Shown here one piece after another: positions 51,907 through 60,299 of a DNA stretch of 64,000 bases. The notes beneath the pieces are model-generated. The model saw only the letters and a program-made list of their open reading frames with translations, did not search any database and had not been told where the DNA came from. The stretch covers positions 60,268 through 124,267 of the forward strand of contig DATLOM010000031.1 in NCBI GenBank assembly GCA_035536185.1, given 5' to 3'. Positions within the stretch are counted from its first letter, which is position 1. Every line of letters begins with the position of its first letter. The position numbers were made by a program, and so were the translations under genes. This stretch comes from GCA-2861595 sp035536185 (GTDB lineage Bacteria; Actinomycetota; Acidimicrobiia; Acidimicrobiales; GCA-2861595).

Positions 51907-53108
51907 TGTCCAACAGGTCCACTTTCACCTCGGAGTCCGTGACCGAGGGGCATCCCGACAAGATGGCCGACCAGATCTCCGACGCCATCCTCGACGCCAT
52001 CCTCACCGAGGACGTCAACGGTCGGGTGGCCTGCGAGACGCTGCTCACCACAGGACTGGTGGTCGTGGCCGGCGAGATCAGCACCACCGCCTATGTCGAG
52101 ATACCGAGCATCGTCCGGGAGACGGTGTGCGGGATCGGCTACGACCGTGAGTCCTTCGGCTTCGACGGCCACACCTGCGGTGTCATCACCTCCATAGATC
52201 CCCAGTCGCCCGACATCGCCCAGGGCGTGGACACGGCGCTCGAGCAGCGCACCGCCACCGGCGACCAGCTCGAGGAGGCCCTCGACAGCCAGGGCGCCGG
52301 CGACCAGGGGATGATGTTCGGCTACGCCTGCGACGAGACCGACGACCTCATGCCCCTGCCCATCTGGCTGGCCCACCGCCTGGCCCAGCGTCTCTCCGAG
52401 GTGCGCAAGGCCGGAGTTCTCCCCTACCTGCGCCCCGACGGCAAGACCCAGGTCACCTTCGACTACGAGGACGGGCGCCCGGTGGCCCTCAACACCGTGC
52501 TCATCTCCACCCAGCACCAGCCCGGGCTGGATCTCGAGACCCTGCTCAAGCCCGACCTCATCGAGCACGTCATCCACCCGATGCTGCCGGCGCAGTTCGC
52601 CGGGGACAAGTTCCGCGTGCTGGCCAACCCAACCGGCAAGTTCGAGCTCGGCGGTCCCCATGCCGACACCGGCCTCACCGGCCGCAAGATCATCGTGGAC
52701 ACCTACGGCGGCGCCGCCCGCCACGGTGGGGGAGCGTTCTCGGGCAAGGACCCGAGCAAGGTCGACCGGTCTGCTGCTTACGCGGCCCGCTGGGCGGCCA
52801 AGCACGTGGTGGCCGCCGGCGCCGCCCGCCGCTGCGAGATCCAGGTCGCCTACGCCATCGGAGTGGCCCGCCCGGTGTCGGTGATGGTCGACACCTTCGG
52901 CACCGAGGAGATGGACCCGCAGAAGATCTCGGCGGCCATCCAGGAGGTGTTCGACCTGCGGCCGGCGGCCATCGTCCGTGACCTCAAGCTCCGCCGCCCC
53001 ATCTTCCGCCGGACCGCCGCCTACGGTCACTTCGGCCGCTCCGACAAGGAGTTCACCTGGGAGGCCCTGTCGCGACTCGAAGAGATGAAGAGGGCGCTGG
53101 GCGCCTGA
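51906..53108 (+). CDS. metK: S-adenosylmethionine synthetase
   Basis: 400 residues. FTSESVTEGHPDKMADQISDAILDAIL, GDQGMMFGYACDE and GGAFSGKDPSKVDRSAAYAARW are hallmark motifs for Met/ATP and K+/Mg binding. The first base of its ATG is the last base of the coaBC stop. SAM made here serves methylases such as RsmB and PilD. Confidence 0.98.
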   Translation: MSNRSTFTSESVTEGHPDKMADQISDAILDAILTEDVNGRVACETLLTTGLVVVAGEISTTAYVEIPSIVRETVCGIGYDRESFGFDGHTCGVITSIDPQSPDIAQGVDTALEQRTATGDQLEEALDSQGAGDQGMMFGYACDETDDLMPLPIWLAHRLAQRLSEVRKAGVLPYLRPDGKTQVTFDYEDGRPVALNTVLISTQHQPGLDLETLLKPDLIEHVIHPMLPAQFAGDKFRVLANPTGKFELGGPHADTGLTGRKIIVDTYGGAARHGGGAFSGKDPSKVDRSAAYAARWAAKHVVAAGAARRCEIQVAYAIGVARPVSVMVDTFGTEEMDPQKISAAIQEVFDLRPAAIVRDLKLRRPIFRRTAAYGHFGRSDKEFTWEALSRLEEMKRALGA

Positions 53109-53146
53109 CTGCTCCATCTGGCGCGGCGGAGGACGAGGGTCGGTCA

Positions 53147-55102
53147 TTGGCGCGTGGCGGGGGCGCCGGCCCCGGCGAGCGCAGTTCGACGCGGGTCTCG
53201 AACCTCGTCGAAAGTTCGGATGCGCGGGTCGTGAGAGTGCTGGTGGATGTCCCGGCGGTTCGCAAGGCGTTCGATTATTCGGTTCCCCCGCGGCTGGAAT
53301 CGCTGGTTCGGGTGGGGTGCCTCGTGAGGGTTCCTTTCTCGGGGCGGAGGGTTGCGGGGTGGGTGGTGGCTGATCTCGTCACTCCGCCAGCTGGCGTCAC
53401 CCTTCGTCCGCTGGCCTCGGTGACGGGATGGGGCCCGCCACCCGATCTGGTCGACCTCTCCTCGTGGGCCGCCTGGCGCTGGGCCGGCCGGCGGTCCAGC
53501 TTCCTCCGAACGGCTTCCCCGCCTCGTGTGGTCCGGGGCCTTCCGGCACCTCCGAGGCCGCTGGCCTCCCACGAGCCGGCGCCGGCCGGCGCGCAGCACG
53601 GAGGATCGGCGTCGGCCGGCGTGCCGAACACTGCCGGCTTACGTGCCGGTTCGAGGCGAGAACCGACAAGCGTCGACGAACTGGTTGCCGAGGCCTTCGT
53701 CGCGGGACAGGCCGTGGTCAGGCTCGCGCCGGCCGTCGACACCTTCGACCTCGTTCTTGCCGCGGTGCACCTCGCCAGCCGCCTGTCCACACTGGTGCTG
53801 GCGCCGTCGGTGGCGGAGGCGGCGGGCATTGCCCGGCGCCTCAGGCAGGCAGGCTGGCCGGTGGCTCTGATGCCGGGAGAGTGGCCGGCGGCGGCGGCGG
53901 GTGGGTCGGTGGTGGTCGGGAGTCGGGCCGCGGCGTGGGCGCCGGCGCCCGGCCTGGCCGCCGTCGTCGTGCTCGACGCCCACGAGGAGGTGTGCCAGGA
54001 GGAGCGCGCCCCCACCTGGAACGCCTGGCAGGTTGGCGCTGAGCGTGCTCGTCGGGCCGGTGTTCCTTGTGTGCTGGTGTCGCCGTGCCCCACCCTCGAG
54101 CAGCTCGACTGGGGCCGGGTGCTGGCTCCTTCCCGCAGCCGGGAGCGGGAGGGGTGGCCGGCCTTGGAGATCGTCGACCGTCGAGCCGACGACCCCCGCC
54201 AGGGCCTCTACTCCGAGCGGCTGGTGCGGGTACTTCGTTCGGGGGCGCCGGTCGCCTGCATCCTCAACCGCAAGGGTCGGGCCCGGCTGCTGGCGTGCAC
54301 GGCGTGCACCGACCTCATCCGTTGCGAGACGTGCCAAGGGGCCATGGAGCAGCGGTCCGGCGCCGGCACCCTCACGTGCCGCCGTTGTCAGAAGGAGCGG
54401 GCGCAGGTTTGCCAGTCCTGTGGGTCGACACGACTCAAGACGCTGCGGGTCGGCGTATCCCGCGTGCGTGAGGAGCTCGCGGCGCTGGCCAACGTCCCTG
54501 TCGGCGAGGTGACGGCGCAGACCACGGCCATTCCGGAGACCGGCATCCTCGTGGGGACCGACGCTCTGCTCCACCGCCTCCACGCCGGCAGATCCGTTGC
54601 CACCGTTGCCTTCCTCGACGTCGACCAGGAGCTGCTCGCACCTCGGTACCGCGCCGGCGAGCAGGCTCTGGCGCTCCTGGCCCGCGCCGCCAGGCTCGTC
54701 GGCGGCCGGAACAGCGGTGGGCGCCTCCTCGTCCAGACCCGCCTCCCCCACCACGAGGTCCTGGCCGCCGCCCTCCATGCCGACCCCGGCCGGCTCGCCG
54801 CCGCCGAACGGCCACGCCGGGTCGAGCTCAACCTGCCGCCTGCGGCCGCCGTGGCCCAGGTCTCCGGGCCCGACGCCGGCGCCTTCGTCGCCGGCATCGC
54901 AGGAATGGCGCCGGTGCCCGGTGCCGTCGATCCCGCCGGCGACGATACGGTCCGGCACCATCGCCATGTCGAGCTGCTCGGCCCGGACGAGGGACGCTGG
55001 CTGATCCGCGCCGTCGACCATGCCGCTCTTTGCGACGCCCTCGCCGCGGCCCCCCGCCCCGCTGGCCGCTACCGCATCGAGGTCGACCCACCCCGCATCT
55101 GA
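53147..55102 (+). CDS. priA: Actinobacterial PriA-like replication restart protein
   Basis: About 651 residues. N-terminal 3'-DNA-binding domain (VLVDVPAVRKAFDYSVPPRLESLVRVGCLVRVPFSGRRVAGWVV), zinc-binding cysteines in ACTACTDLIRCETCQ and CRRCQKERAQVCQSCG, and the C-terminal helicase-fold remnant. The Walker A and DEAH motifs are missing, as usual in actinobacterial PriA, so helicase activity is doubtful. Ala/Pro/Gly-rich insertion at ~130-180. Start uncertain: TTG 53147 or GTG 53231, the latter closer to the domain edge. Confidence 0.85.
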   Translation: MARGGGAGPGERSSTRVSNLVESSDARVVRVLVDVPAVRKAFDYSVPPRLESLVRVGCLVRVPFSGRRVAGWVVADLVTPPAGVTLRPLASVTGWGPPPDLVDLSSWAAWRWAGRRSSFLRTASPPRVVRGLPAPPRPLASHEPAPAGAQHGGSASAGVPNTAGLRAGSRREPTSVDELVAEAFVAGQAVVRLAPAVDTFDLVLAAVHLASRLSTLVLAPSVAEAAGIARRLRQAGWPVALMPGEWPAAAAGGSVVVGSRAAAWAPAPGLAAVVVLDAHEEVCQEERAPTWNAWQVGAERARRAGVPCVLVSPCPTLEQLDWGRVLAPSRSREREGWPALEIVDRRADDPRQGLYSERLVRVLRSGAPVACILNRKGRARLLACTACTDLIRCETCQGAMEQRSGAGTLTCRRCQKERAQVCQSCGSTRLKTLRVGVSRVREELAALANVPVGEVTAQTTAIPETGILVGTDALLHRLHAGRSVATVAFLDVDQELLAPRYRAGEQALALLARAARLVGGRNSGGRLLVQTRLPHHEVLAAALHADPGRLAAAERPRRVELNLPPAAAVAQVSGPDAGAFVAGIAGMAPVPGAVDPAGDDTVRHHRHVELLGPDEGRWLIRAVDHAALCDALAAAPRPAGRYRIEVDPPRI

Positions 55103-55246
55103 CCTCCCGTCAAGCGACTGTGCACCAAGCGTCGTGGAATGCCGGTGCCGGGACATGAACCACAGCGCAAGGTGCACATCGCGACGTGGCATGGCAACGG
55201 TGTCAGTGGAACCAGGAGCCCGGCCATGCGTGTGGGGCCACCGCTC

Positions 55247-55258
55247 TAACCTGACGAG
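55247..55258 (+). promoter_or_regulatory. Leaderless-type -10 box of def
   Basis: TAACCT (55247-55252), 6 nt, then the def ATG. No Shine-Dalgarno. Confidence 0.5.
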
Positions 55259-55753
55259 ATGGCGCTTCACACCATCAGGGTCCATGGGGACCCTGTCCTC
55301 CGCCAGCGCACCCCTCCGGTGACAGCGTTCGACGCCGCCTTGGCCCGCCTCGCCGACGACATGATCGAGACCATGTACGACGCCCCCGGCGTCGGCCTGG
55401 CGGCCAACCAGATCGGCGTGCAGAAGAGCATCTTCGTGTGGGACATCGGCGACGGGCCGGGTGTCGCCGTCAACCCCGTGCTCAGCGGGCACGCCGGCGA
55501 GTGGACCTACGACGAGGGCTGCCTCTCCGTGCCTGGGCTGTACTGGCCGATCACCCGACCCGGAACCGTGCACTTGCGGGCGCAGGACCTGGTGGGGGAG
55601 CCGTACGAGCTGGACGGTGACGAGATCCTGGCCCGGGTCTTCCTCCACGAGGTCGACCATCTTGAAGGCCACCTCCTCATCGACAGGCTCGATGCGGGCA
55701 CCAGGAAAGAGGCGCTGGCCGAGCTTCGCAACCGCGACCTCGAGCTCCGCTGA
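55259..55753 (+). CDS. def: Peptide deformylase
   Basis: 164 residues. Removes the formyl group from new proteins. Three motifs: GVGLAANQIGV, EGCLSVPG (Cys metal ligand) and FLHEVDHLEGHLL (two His ligands and catalytic Glu). Begins the def-fmt-rsmB block. Confidence 0.97.
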   Translation: MALHTIRVHGDPVLRQRTPPVTAFDAALARLADDMIETMYDAPGVGLAANQIGVQKSIFVWDIGDGPGVAVNPVLSGHAGEWTYDEGCLSVPGLYWPITRPGTVHLRAQDLVGEPYELDGDEILARVFLHEVDHLEGHLLIDRLDAGTRKEALAELRNRDLELR

Positions 55754-55769
55754 GCGCCTGCGACCACTG

Positions 55770-56639
55770 ATGCGCCTGGCCTACCTCGGCTCTCCCGCCG
55801 CGGCCGTGCCGCCCCTCCGAGCTCTGCTGGCCGAGGGGCACGACATTCGCATCGTCGTGACCCAGCCTGACCGCCGGCGGGGCCGTGGCGCCGGCCTGGT
55901 GCCCACGCCGGTGAAGGCGGCCGCGCTCGAAGCCGGCCTCACCGTCACCGACCGCGTGGACGACGTGCTGGAGGCCGGGGTGGAGCTGGGCATCGTCGTC
56001 GCCTACGGCCGCCTCATCAAGCCCCACGTGCTGGAGCAGGTGCCGATGATCAACCTGCATTTCTCTCTACTGCCTCGCTGGCGCGGCGCGGCGCCGGTGG
56101 AGCGGGCCATTCTCGCCGGCGATACCGAGACCGGCGTCTGCGTCATGGCGCTGGAGGAGGGGCTCGACACCGGGCCGGTGTACCGCCGCGAGGTGGTGAC
56201 CATCGGTGCCGACGAGACGGCCGAGGAGCTCCGCAGCCGGCTCGTCGAGGTGGGGACGGTGCTGCTGGTCGAGGCCCTCCGCGACGGGCTCGGCGAGCCC
56301 GAGGCCCAGCAGGGGGAGCCGACCTATGCGGCCAAGCTCGACGTGGAGGAGGCGCACCTCGACTGGGAGCGCCCGGCTGTCGAGTTGCACCGCCTCGTCC
56401 GCATCGGCAGGGCGTGGACGACCTTCCGCGACCACCGCCTGCGGGTGCTGCGGGCGAAGCTCCACGACGGTGAGGCGCAGGCGCCACCCGCCGGCGTGAT
56501 CGACGGTCTGGTGGTCGGTACGGGCGACGGTCTCGGCCTCGAGCTCGTGGGCGTCCAGCCCGAGGGCAAGCCCCCCATGCCGGCGGCGGCATGGCAGAAC
56601 GGCGCCCGTCCCCACCCGGGCGAGCGGCTGGGGCAATGA
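55770..56639 (+). CDS. fmt: Methionyl-tRNA formyltransferase
   Basis: 289 residues. Formylates initiator Met-tRNA. RLAYLGSPAAAVPPLRALL, VVTQPDRRRGRG, VVAYGRLIKPHVLEQVPMINLHFSLLPRWRGAAPVERAI and MALEEGLDTGPV are typical. Slightly shorter than the usual ~310 residues. ATG at 55770, 16 nt after def. Confidence 0.96.
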   Translation: MRLAYLGSPAAAVPPLRALLAEGHDIRIVVTQPDRRRGRGAGLVPTPVKAAALEAGLTVTDRVDDVLEAGVELGIVVAYGRLIKPHVLEQVPMINLHFSLLPRWRGAAPVERAILAGDTETGVCVMALEEGLDTGPVYRREVVTIGADETAEELRSRLVEVGTVLLVEALRDGLGEPEAQQGEPTYAAKLDVEEAHLDWERPAVELHRLVRIGRAWTTFRDHRLRVLRAKLHDGEAQAPPAGVIDGLVVGTGDGLGLELVGVQPEGKPPMPAAAWQNGARPHPGERLGQ

Positions 56640-56668
56640 CGTGTACCGGCCCGCACCCCTTCCCTTTC

Positions 56669-56718
56669 CGAACTTGGTGATCAAAGCGCGAGGGTGCCGG
56701 CCTCGGCATCAGGTTCAG
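56669..56718. repeat. Dispersed repeat, copy B' (diverged)
   Basis: CGAACTTGGTGATCAAAGCG start and CATCAGGTTC end, similar to copies A (38947-38998) and B (56748-56800). Located in the fmt-rsmB gap. Confidence 0.4.
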
Positions 56719-56747
56719 CGGCCGTCCCGCCCTTCCTCTCCCTTTCT

Positions 56748-56800
56748 CGAGCTCGGTCACCGAAGCGGCGCCAGGACGCCCATCATCGCCACCAGGTTTG
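56748..56800. repeat. Dispersed repeat, copy B
   Basis: CGAGCTCGGTCACCGAAGCG start, shared core GAAGCGGCGCCAG and CACCAGGTTTG end. About 79 bp after copy B' in the same orientation. Confidence 0.5.
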
Positions 56801-56816
56801 GCGGCACCGGCCGAGT

Positions 56817-58115
56817 GTGACTGAGCCACCGGCCGCCCGCCCCGGTCGCGTCGGCGGGGGCAGCACAGCCAGGGCCGTGGCCATCGACGCCATGGTGCGG
56901 ATCGAGGAGGGTGCCTACGCCAACCTCGTGCTTCCCGAGCTGCTGGCGGCGTCGAATCTCGCCCCACGGGATCGGGCCTTCGCCACCGCTCTCGTCTACG
57001 GCACCACCCGTATGCGCCGAGCCTGCGATTGGCTGGTGGACCGCTTCGTCGACCGGCCGCTGGAGCCGGTGGTCCGCGCCGTCCTCCGCCTCGGCGCCTA
57101 CCAGCTCGTCTTCCTCGGCACACCTGCCCATGCCGGCGTGTCCGCCATGGTCGACGTTGCCCCCACCCGCGCCAAAGGCCTCGTCAACGCCGTGCTCCGA
57201 AAGGTCGCGGCCGACCCGTCGCCCCGATGGCCCGACGCCGCCACCCGCCTCAGCTACCCGGACTGGATCATCCGGCGCATGGCGGAGGACCTCGGCCTGG
57301 AGGACGCGGAGGCCGCGCTGGAGCAGATGAACGTGGCTGCCGAGATCACCGAGCGGGACGACGGTTACGTGCAGGACCCCGCCTCCCAAGAGGTGGCCGC
57401 CGAGGTCGGCGTATCCGCCGGTGAGCGGGTGGTGGATCTCTGCGCCGCACCCGGCGGCAAGGCGACGGCCATGGCTGCGGCCATGGCCCGCGGAGCCCGA
57501 GAGGTTGGCGCGAGATCGGGAGAGGCTGGCGCGAGATCCCGCCCGGCTGGCGCGGGATCCGGCGCGGCTAGGTTCGGGTCGCCCGTAGAGGCCGGCGCAC
57601 GCTCCGGCCGAACGGCTGAAGGCGGTCTGGTGATTGCCGCCGACTCGTCGGTCCACCGGGCGCGGCTCGTCGCTTCGAACGTGGACCGCCTCGGCAGTGC
57701 CAACGTCGCTGTACTGGTGGCCGATGGCCGCCGCCCGCCCTTTGCCGCCGGCACCGTCGACCGCGTCCTGGTCGACGCCCCCTGCACCGGCCTCGGCGTC
57801 CTGCGCCGCCGGCCCGACGCCCGGTGGCGCATCAACGTCGACGACGTCGATCGCCTGGCTGCCCTCCAGCGCGAGCTCCTAGCCGGTGCCATCACGCTGC
57901 TCCGCCCCGGCGCCACCCTGGTCTACAGCGTGTGCACCCTGACCCTGGCCGAGACGGCCGAGGTCGACAACTGGCTGGCCGAGTCCCATCCCGACCTCGT
58001 GGCCCTCCCTCCGCCCGGTCCCCCCTGGGCACCGCTCGCCCGAGGTGCCCGCCTCCTCCCCCAGAGCGCCGGCACCGACGGCATGTTCCTCCTCAAGCTC
58101 CGCCGCCATGAGTAG
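56817..58115 (+). CDS. rsmB: 16S rRNA m5C967 methyltransferase
   Basis: 432 residues. N-terminal NusB-like domain (ARAVAIDAMVRIEEGAYANLVLPELL) and a SAM-dependent methyltransferase: VVDLCAAPGGKATAMAAAMA, VDAPCTGLGVLRRRPDARW (the PC catalytic motif) and VYSVCTLTLAET. A seven-residue repeat insertion breaks the fold between the SAM loop and IAADSS (~residues 228-268). The GTG at 56817 is the start that matches the family; the frame is open to 56694. Confidence 0.93.
   Translation: MTEPPAARPGRVGGGSTARAVAIDAMVRIEEGAYANLVLPELLAASNLAPRDRAFATALVYGTTRMRRACDWLVDRFVDRPLEPVVRAVLRLGAYQLVFLGTPAHAGVSAMVDVAPTRAKGLVNAVLRKVAADPSPRWPDAATRLSYPDWIIRRMAEDLGLEDAEAALEQMNVAAEITERDDGYVQDPASQEVAAEVGVSAGERVVDLCAAPGGKATAMAAAMARGAREVGARSGEAGARSRPAGAGSGAARFGSPVEAGARSGRTAEGGLVIAADSSVHRARLVASNVDRLGSANVAVLVADGRRPPFAAGTVDRVLVDAPCTGLGVLRRRPDARWRINVDDVDRLAALQRELLAGAITLLRPGATLVYSVCTLTLAETAEVDNWLAESHPDLVALPPPGPPWAPLARGARLLPQSAGTDGMFLLKLRRHE
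57504..57608 (+). repeat. Five degenerate 21-nt tandem repeats inside rsmB
   Basis: Units of 21 nt starting near GCTGGCGCGAGATC encode heptads such as VGARSGE, AGARSRP and AGAGSGA. Units 1-3 are clear, 4-5 diverged. In frame, so the protein only lengthens. Confidence 0.65.
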
Positions 58116-58180
58116 CCGTATTTGTCACCGGATCGGTGCCAGTGCGCCGCTCAGGGGCCCAGGTCCGCCACGCCACCCTT

Positions 58181-58192
58181 TACAGTTCGGCG
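58181..58192 (+). promoter_or_regulatory. Leaderless-type -10 box of mogA
   Basis: TACAGT (58181-58186), 6 nt, then the GTG at 58193. Confidence 0.5.
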
Positions 58193-58669
58193 GTGCCCGG
58201 AGTCCTTCGTGCCAAGGTCCTGACGGTGTCGGACGGGGTGGTTGCCGGGACTCGCGAGGACCGGTCCGGCGCCGCTCTCGTCGAAGCCCTCGAGACAGCC
58301 GGCTTCACGGTCCTCGACCGCCGGGTCGTGGCCGACGGAATCGACACGGTGGCCTCCGCCCTGACAGAGATGGCCGACAGGTTCGCCGGCCTCATCGTCA
58401 CCACCGGCGGCACCGGCTTCTCCCCCCGCGACCTCACGCCCGAAGGCACCGTCGCTGTACTCGCCCGTGAAGCCCCCGGCATCGCCGAGGCCATGCGCCT
58501 GGCCAACCCCCTCGGCCGGCTTTCCCGAGCCACCGCCGGCACCCTCGGAAGGGCGATAGTCGTGAACACGCCCGGTTCCACCAATGGCTCCGTCGAGTGC
58601 CTGAACGCGGTGATCGACATCCTGCCCCACGCGCTGGCCATCCTTGCCGACGAACCCACGCAGCACTGA
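58193..58669 (+). CDS. mogA: MogA/MoaB-family molybdenum cofactor protein
   Basis: 158 residues. Motifs AKVLTVSDGVVAGTREDRSG, IVTTGGTGFSPRDLTPEGT and TAGTLGRAIVVNTPGSTNGS are those of molybdopterin adenylyltransferases (MogA) and the related MoaB; the two are not separable here. GTG start supported by the -10 spacing. No other molybdenum genes in the window. Confidence 0.87.
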   Translation: MPGVLRAKVLTVSDGVVAGTREDRSGAALVEALETAGFTVLDRRVVADGIDTVASALTEMADRFAGLIVTTGGTGFSPRDLTPEGTVAVLAREAPGIAEAMRLANPLGRLSRATAGTLGRAIVVNTPGSTNGSVECLNAVIDILPHALAILADEPTQH

Positions 58670-58710
58670 TCCTCGCCTGGTCCCGTCATCGGGCTCCCAG
58701 CCCCAGTTCG

Positions 58711-58722
58711 TAGACTGAAGTG
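58711..58722 (+). promoter_or_regulatory. Leaderless-type -10 box of the rib operon
   Basis: TAGACT (58711-58716), 6 nt, then the GTG at 58723. The gap before ribD is only ~53 bp, too short for an FMN riboswitch. Confidence 0.5.
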
Positions 58723-59727
58723 GTGACGAGCAGGCAGCAGGACGAGGAGCTCATGCAAAGAGCTGTGGCCCTCGCTGCCAGTGTGAGGTCGACTACGTCG
58801 CCCAATCCGTGGGTGGGGTGCGTAGTCGCCACCCCCGACGGCGCGACATTCGACGGTGCCACCCAACCGCCCGGGGGTGACCACGCTGAGATCGTGGCCC
58901 TCGCCCAAGCCGGAGCAAAGGCCGCCGGCGCCACCCTCTATTCCACCCTCGAACCGTGCGCCCACCACGGACGCACCCCGCCCTGCACCGACGCCATAAT
59001 CGCCGCCGCCGTCACCCGCGTCGTCGTCGCCGTAGGTGACCCGGACCCGCTGGTGGAGGGCAAGGGCATCGAGCAGCTCCGAGAGGCCGGCATCACCGTC
59101 GACGTCGGCCTCTGCGCCGACGACGTGAGTCGCCAGCTCCAGCCCTACCTGAAGCACCGAAGCACCGGCCGCCCCTGGGTGGTGCTCAAGCTGGCCGCCA
59201 CTTTCGACGGTCGCACCGCCGCACCCGACGGCACCAGCCAGTGGATAACCGGTGAGGCCGCTCGAAACGACGCCCACCGCCTCAGGGCCGAGAGCGACGC
59301 CGTGCTCGTCGGCGCCGGCACCGTCCGCGCCGACAACCCGTCCCTAACCGTCCGCGCCGTCGATGGTCCCGAGCCCCAGCGGGTCGTGCTCGGTGCGGCG
59401 CCCCCCGGTGCCAAGGTCCACCCGGCGTGGGAAGTGTCCGGTGACCTGTGCGACGTCCTTGACGATCTCGGTCATCGCGGCATCATTCAACTGCTGGTGG
59501 AGGGAGGCGCCACCGTCGCCCACGGCTTCCACGCCGCCGGCCTGGTCGACCGTTACGTCTTCTATCTCGCTCCCGCGCTCATGGGAGGCGACGACGGTAA
59601 GCCGCTTTTCGCCGGCCCCGGCGCCCCCACACTCGAGGCCATGTGGCGCGGCCGCATCGTCGACGTCACCACCCTCGGCTCCGACATCCGTATCGACCTT
59701 GCCGCCGCCGGCGCCGGCACCTCCTGA
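58723..59727 (+). CDS. ribD: Bifunctional riboflavin deaminase/reductase
   Basis: 334 residues. N-terminal deaminase with zinc ligands (GDHAEIVAL; TLEPCAHHGRTPPCTDAI) and C-terminal NADPH reductase (VVLKLAATFDGRTAAPDGTSQWITGEAARNDAHRLRAESDAVLVGAGTVRADNPSLTV; GGATVAHGFHAAGLVD). GTG 58723 is chosen over 58720 for the -10 spacing. The reductase domain is somewhat short of the usual size. Stop overlaps ribE. Confidence 0.93.
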   Translation: MTSRQQDEELMQRAVALAASVRSTTSPNPWVGCVVATPDGATFDGATQPPGGDHAEIVALAQAGAKAAGATLYSTLEPCAHHGRTPPCTDAIIAAAVTRVVVAVGDPDPLVEGKGIEQLREAGITVDVGLCADDVSRQLQPYLKHRSTGRPWVVLKLAATFDGRTAAPDGTSQWITGEAARNDAHRLRAESDAVLVGAGTVRADNPSLTVRAVDGPEPQRVVLGAAPPGAKVHPAWEVSGDLCDVLDDLGHRGIIQLLVEGGATVAHGFHAAGLVDRYVFYLAPALMGGDDGKPLFAGPGAPTLEAMWRGRIVDVTTLGSDIRIDLAAAGAGTS

Positions 59728-60299
59728 TGTTCACCGGCATCGTCGAGGAGCTGGCCCAGGTGAGATCCCGCGAAAAGGGCCGGTTCACCTTCTATGCCTC
59801 CGCCGTCCTCGACGGCCTCCGCCTCGGTGACTCCATCGCCCACAACGGCTGTTGCCTCACGGTCGTCGAGATCAGTAGCACCTGGTACGCGGTCGACGTC
59901 GTCGAGGAAACCCTCGCCCGCACCAACCTCGGCGACCTGGCCGAAGGCGACCCGGTCAACCTCGAGCGCCCCCTCAAGGCGAGCGACCGCCTCGGCGGCC
60001 ATCTCGTCCAGGGCCACATCGACGGCGTCGGTCACATCCTCAGCGCCGGCCCCGCGCTCGAAGTCAGAATCCCGCCGGAGCTCACCCGCTACGTGGTCGA
60101 GAAGGGATCCATCGCCGTCGACGGTGTCAGCCTCACCGTGGCCAAGGCCCTTCCCGACGGGTTCACCGCCGCGGTGGTGCCCCACACCGCCGCCGTCACC
60201 ACCCTCGGCCTCAAGGGCCCGGGCGACACGGTCAACATCGAGGTCGACCTCGTCGCCAAGTACGTGGAGCGCCTGCTGGTAGGAACCACAGAACCATGA
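59727..60299 (+). CDS. ribE: Riboflavin synthase alpha chain
   Basis: 190 residues. Two lumazine-binding repeats: MFTGIVEELAQV, NGCCLTVVEI, and LGGHLVQGHIDGVG, DGVSLTVAKAL. Converts two lumazine molecules to riboflavin. Translationally coupled to ribD and ribBA. Confidence 0.96.
   Translation: MFTGIVEELAQVRSREKGRFTFYASAVLDGLRLGDSIAHNGCCLTVVEISSTWYAVDVVEETLARTNLGDLAEGDPVNLERPLKASDRLGGHLVQGHIDGVGHILSAGPALEVRIPPELTRYVVEKGSIAVDGVSLTVAKALPDGFTAAVVPHTAAVTTLGLKGPGDTVNIEVDLVAKYVERLLVGTTEP

Noticed and set aside
58670..58722. FMN riboswitch before ribD
   Set aside because: The gap is too short (~53 nt) and a -10 box sits 6 nt before the start codon, leaving no leader.
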